A DNA stretch of 6,481 bases from Acidimicrobiaceae bacterium (GTDB taxonomy: Bacteria; Actinomycetota; Acidimicrobiia; Acidimicrobiales; Microtrichaceae): positions 1 to 6,481 of the forward strand of contig DORQ01000333.1 in assembly GCA_003514205.1 (NCBI GenBank). The letters run 5' to 3'. The translations under genes were made by a program, and so were the position numbers. The notes below the pieces were generated by a model. It was not told where the DNA came from and did not search any database. It was given only the letters and a program-made list of their open reading frames with translations. Of this stretch, positions 6,203 to 6,481 are shown one piece after another (position 1 is the first letter of the stretch; each line of letters opens with the position of its first letter).

Positions 6203-6205
6203 GGA
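6201..6205 (+). promoter_or_regulatory. Ribosome-binding site for rpmA (GAGGA overlapping the rplU stop)
   Basis: GAGGA shares two bases with the rplU TGA stop (6200-6202) and lies three bases before the rpmA ATG. An alternative GAAGGG at 6193-6198 lies ten bases away. Either way the signal is within or at the end of rplU, consistent with coupled, near-stoichiometric translation of L21 and L27. Confidence 0.55.
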
Positions 6206-6208
6206 TTC

Positions 6209-6460
6209 ATGTCAAAGACCAAAGGTGGCGGATCGACCAAGAACGGTCGAGATTCGGAATCAAAGCGTCTCGGCGTGAAGGTGTTTGACGGCGGCGTTGT
6301 GTCGGCTGGATCAATCATCGTCCGTCAGCGTGGGACGAAGTTCTACCCGGGCGTCAACGTCGGCCGTGGCCACGATGACACGCTCTTCGCTCTTGCAGCT
6401 GGACGAGTGAAGTTCGGGTCTCGCAAGGGCCACAAGCTCGTGGACGTTCTCTCTGACTGA
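6209..6460 (+). CDS. rpmA: 50S ribosomal protein L27
   Basis: 83 aa, the normal L27 length. Family signature: [19 protein letters not shown] (6-24), [20 protein letters not shown] (34-53) and [15 protein letters not shown] (56-70), the last being typical of actinobacteria. The flexible N-terminus of L27 reaches toward the peptidyl-transferase centre and helps position tRNA. Here it begins directly as [10 protein letters not shown], without the longer cleavable N-terminal extension seen in Firmicutes L27. Consistently, there is no Prp protease gene between rplU and rpmA, which are 6 bases apart. It ends the operon portion visible here; an Obg GTPase gene often follows in other genomes but lies outside the window. 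Confidence 0.97.
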   Translation: MSKTKGGGSTKNGRDSESKRLGVKVFDGGVVSAGSIIVRQRGTKFYPGVNVGRGHDDTLFALAAGRVKFGSRKGHKLVDVLSD

Positions 6461-6462
6461 GT

Positions 6463-6477
6463 CTGCCTGGTCGGCAG
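6463..6477 (+). other. Small hairpin after rpmA at the window edge
   Basis: CTGCC (6463-6467) pairs with GGCAG (6473-6477) across a 5-nt loop TGGTC. The window stops four bases later, so whether a T-tract follows (intrinsic terminator) or another gene begins cannot be judged. Confidence 0.25.
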
Positions 6478-6481
6478 TCAA

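Noticed and set aside
6455..6463. GACTGAGTC palindrome across the rpmA stop codon
   Set aside because: Only nine bases, spans coding sequence and stop, and has no supporting context; consistent with chance.
1..6481. Search for defence systems, mobile elements, CRISPR, riboswitches or RNA genes
   Set aside because: The window is almost fully occupied by housekeeping genes in their usual order. I saw no transposase, integrase, direct-repeat array, tRNA cloverleaf or riboswitch-like leader. The only non-coding stretch is 83 bp.

Overview
The window looks like an ordinary chromosomal housekeeping segment from an actinobacterium. GC content is moderate to high, and all genes are on the + strand and tightly packed. 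The phylum call rests on the L27 and RodA protein sequences, a PBP2-RodA elongasome pair, and an RNase E/G whose long disordered arm is N-terminal. A lower-GC lineage such as Acidimicrobiia or another aquatic or soil clade would fit, but I cannot fix the taxon without a search.

Layout: positions 1-164 hold the Pro-rich C-terminal tail of a gene cut by the window edge, probably the penicillin-binding protein 2 transpeptidase. Directly abutting it (stop 162-164, ATG 165) is a rodA-type SEDS glycosyltransferase (165-1304). An 83-bp gap (1305-1387) follows, the only substantial non-coding stretch. It holds weak hairpins and a probable -10 element (TAGGCT, 1373-1378) placed so that the next mRNA would start at or within a few bases of its ATG.

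The second block, 1388-6460, reads as one operon. It runs: a B12-binding-like radical SAM protein (1388-3337), its companion DUF2344 'radical SAM-linked' protein (3334-4062, GTGA overlap), a ribonuclease E/G (4052-5857, 11-bp overlap with its Shine-Dalgarno inside the previous gene), ribosomal protein L21 (rplU) and ribosomal protein L27 (rpmA). The radical SAM/DUF2344 pair is widely conserved but, to my knowledge, has no established function.

The two blocks join cell-wall elongation (PBP2 crosslinks and RodA polymerises glycan) to an RNA/ribosome block (RNase E/G for mRNA decay and rRNA maturation, L21 and L27 for the large subunit). The uncharacterised pair sits inside the RNA/ribosome block, which suggests but does not prove a role in RNA or ribosome modification. 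I see no mobile elements, CRISPR arrays, tRNA or rRNA genes, pseudogenes or signs of horizontal transfer. The main points worth following up are the radical SAM pair, the putative leaderless promoter, and the unusual N-terminal arm of the RNase with its 15-bp tandem repeat.
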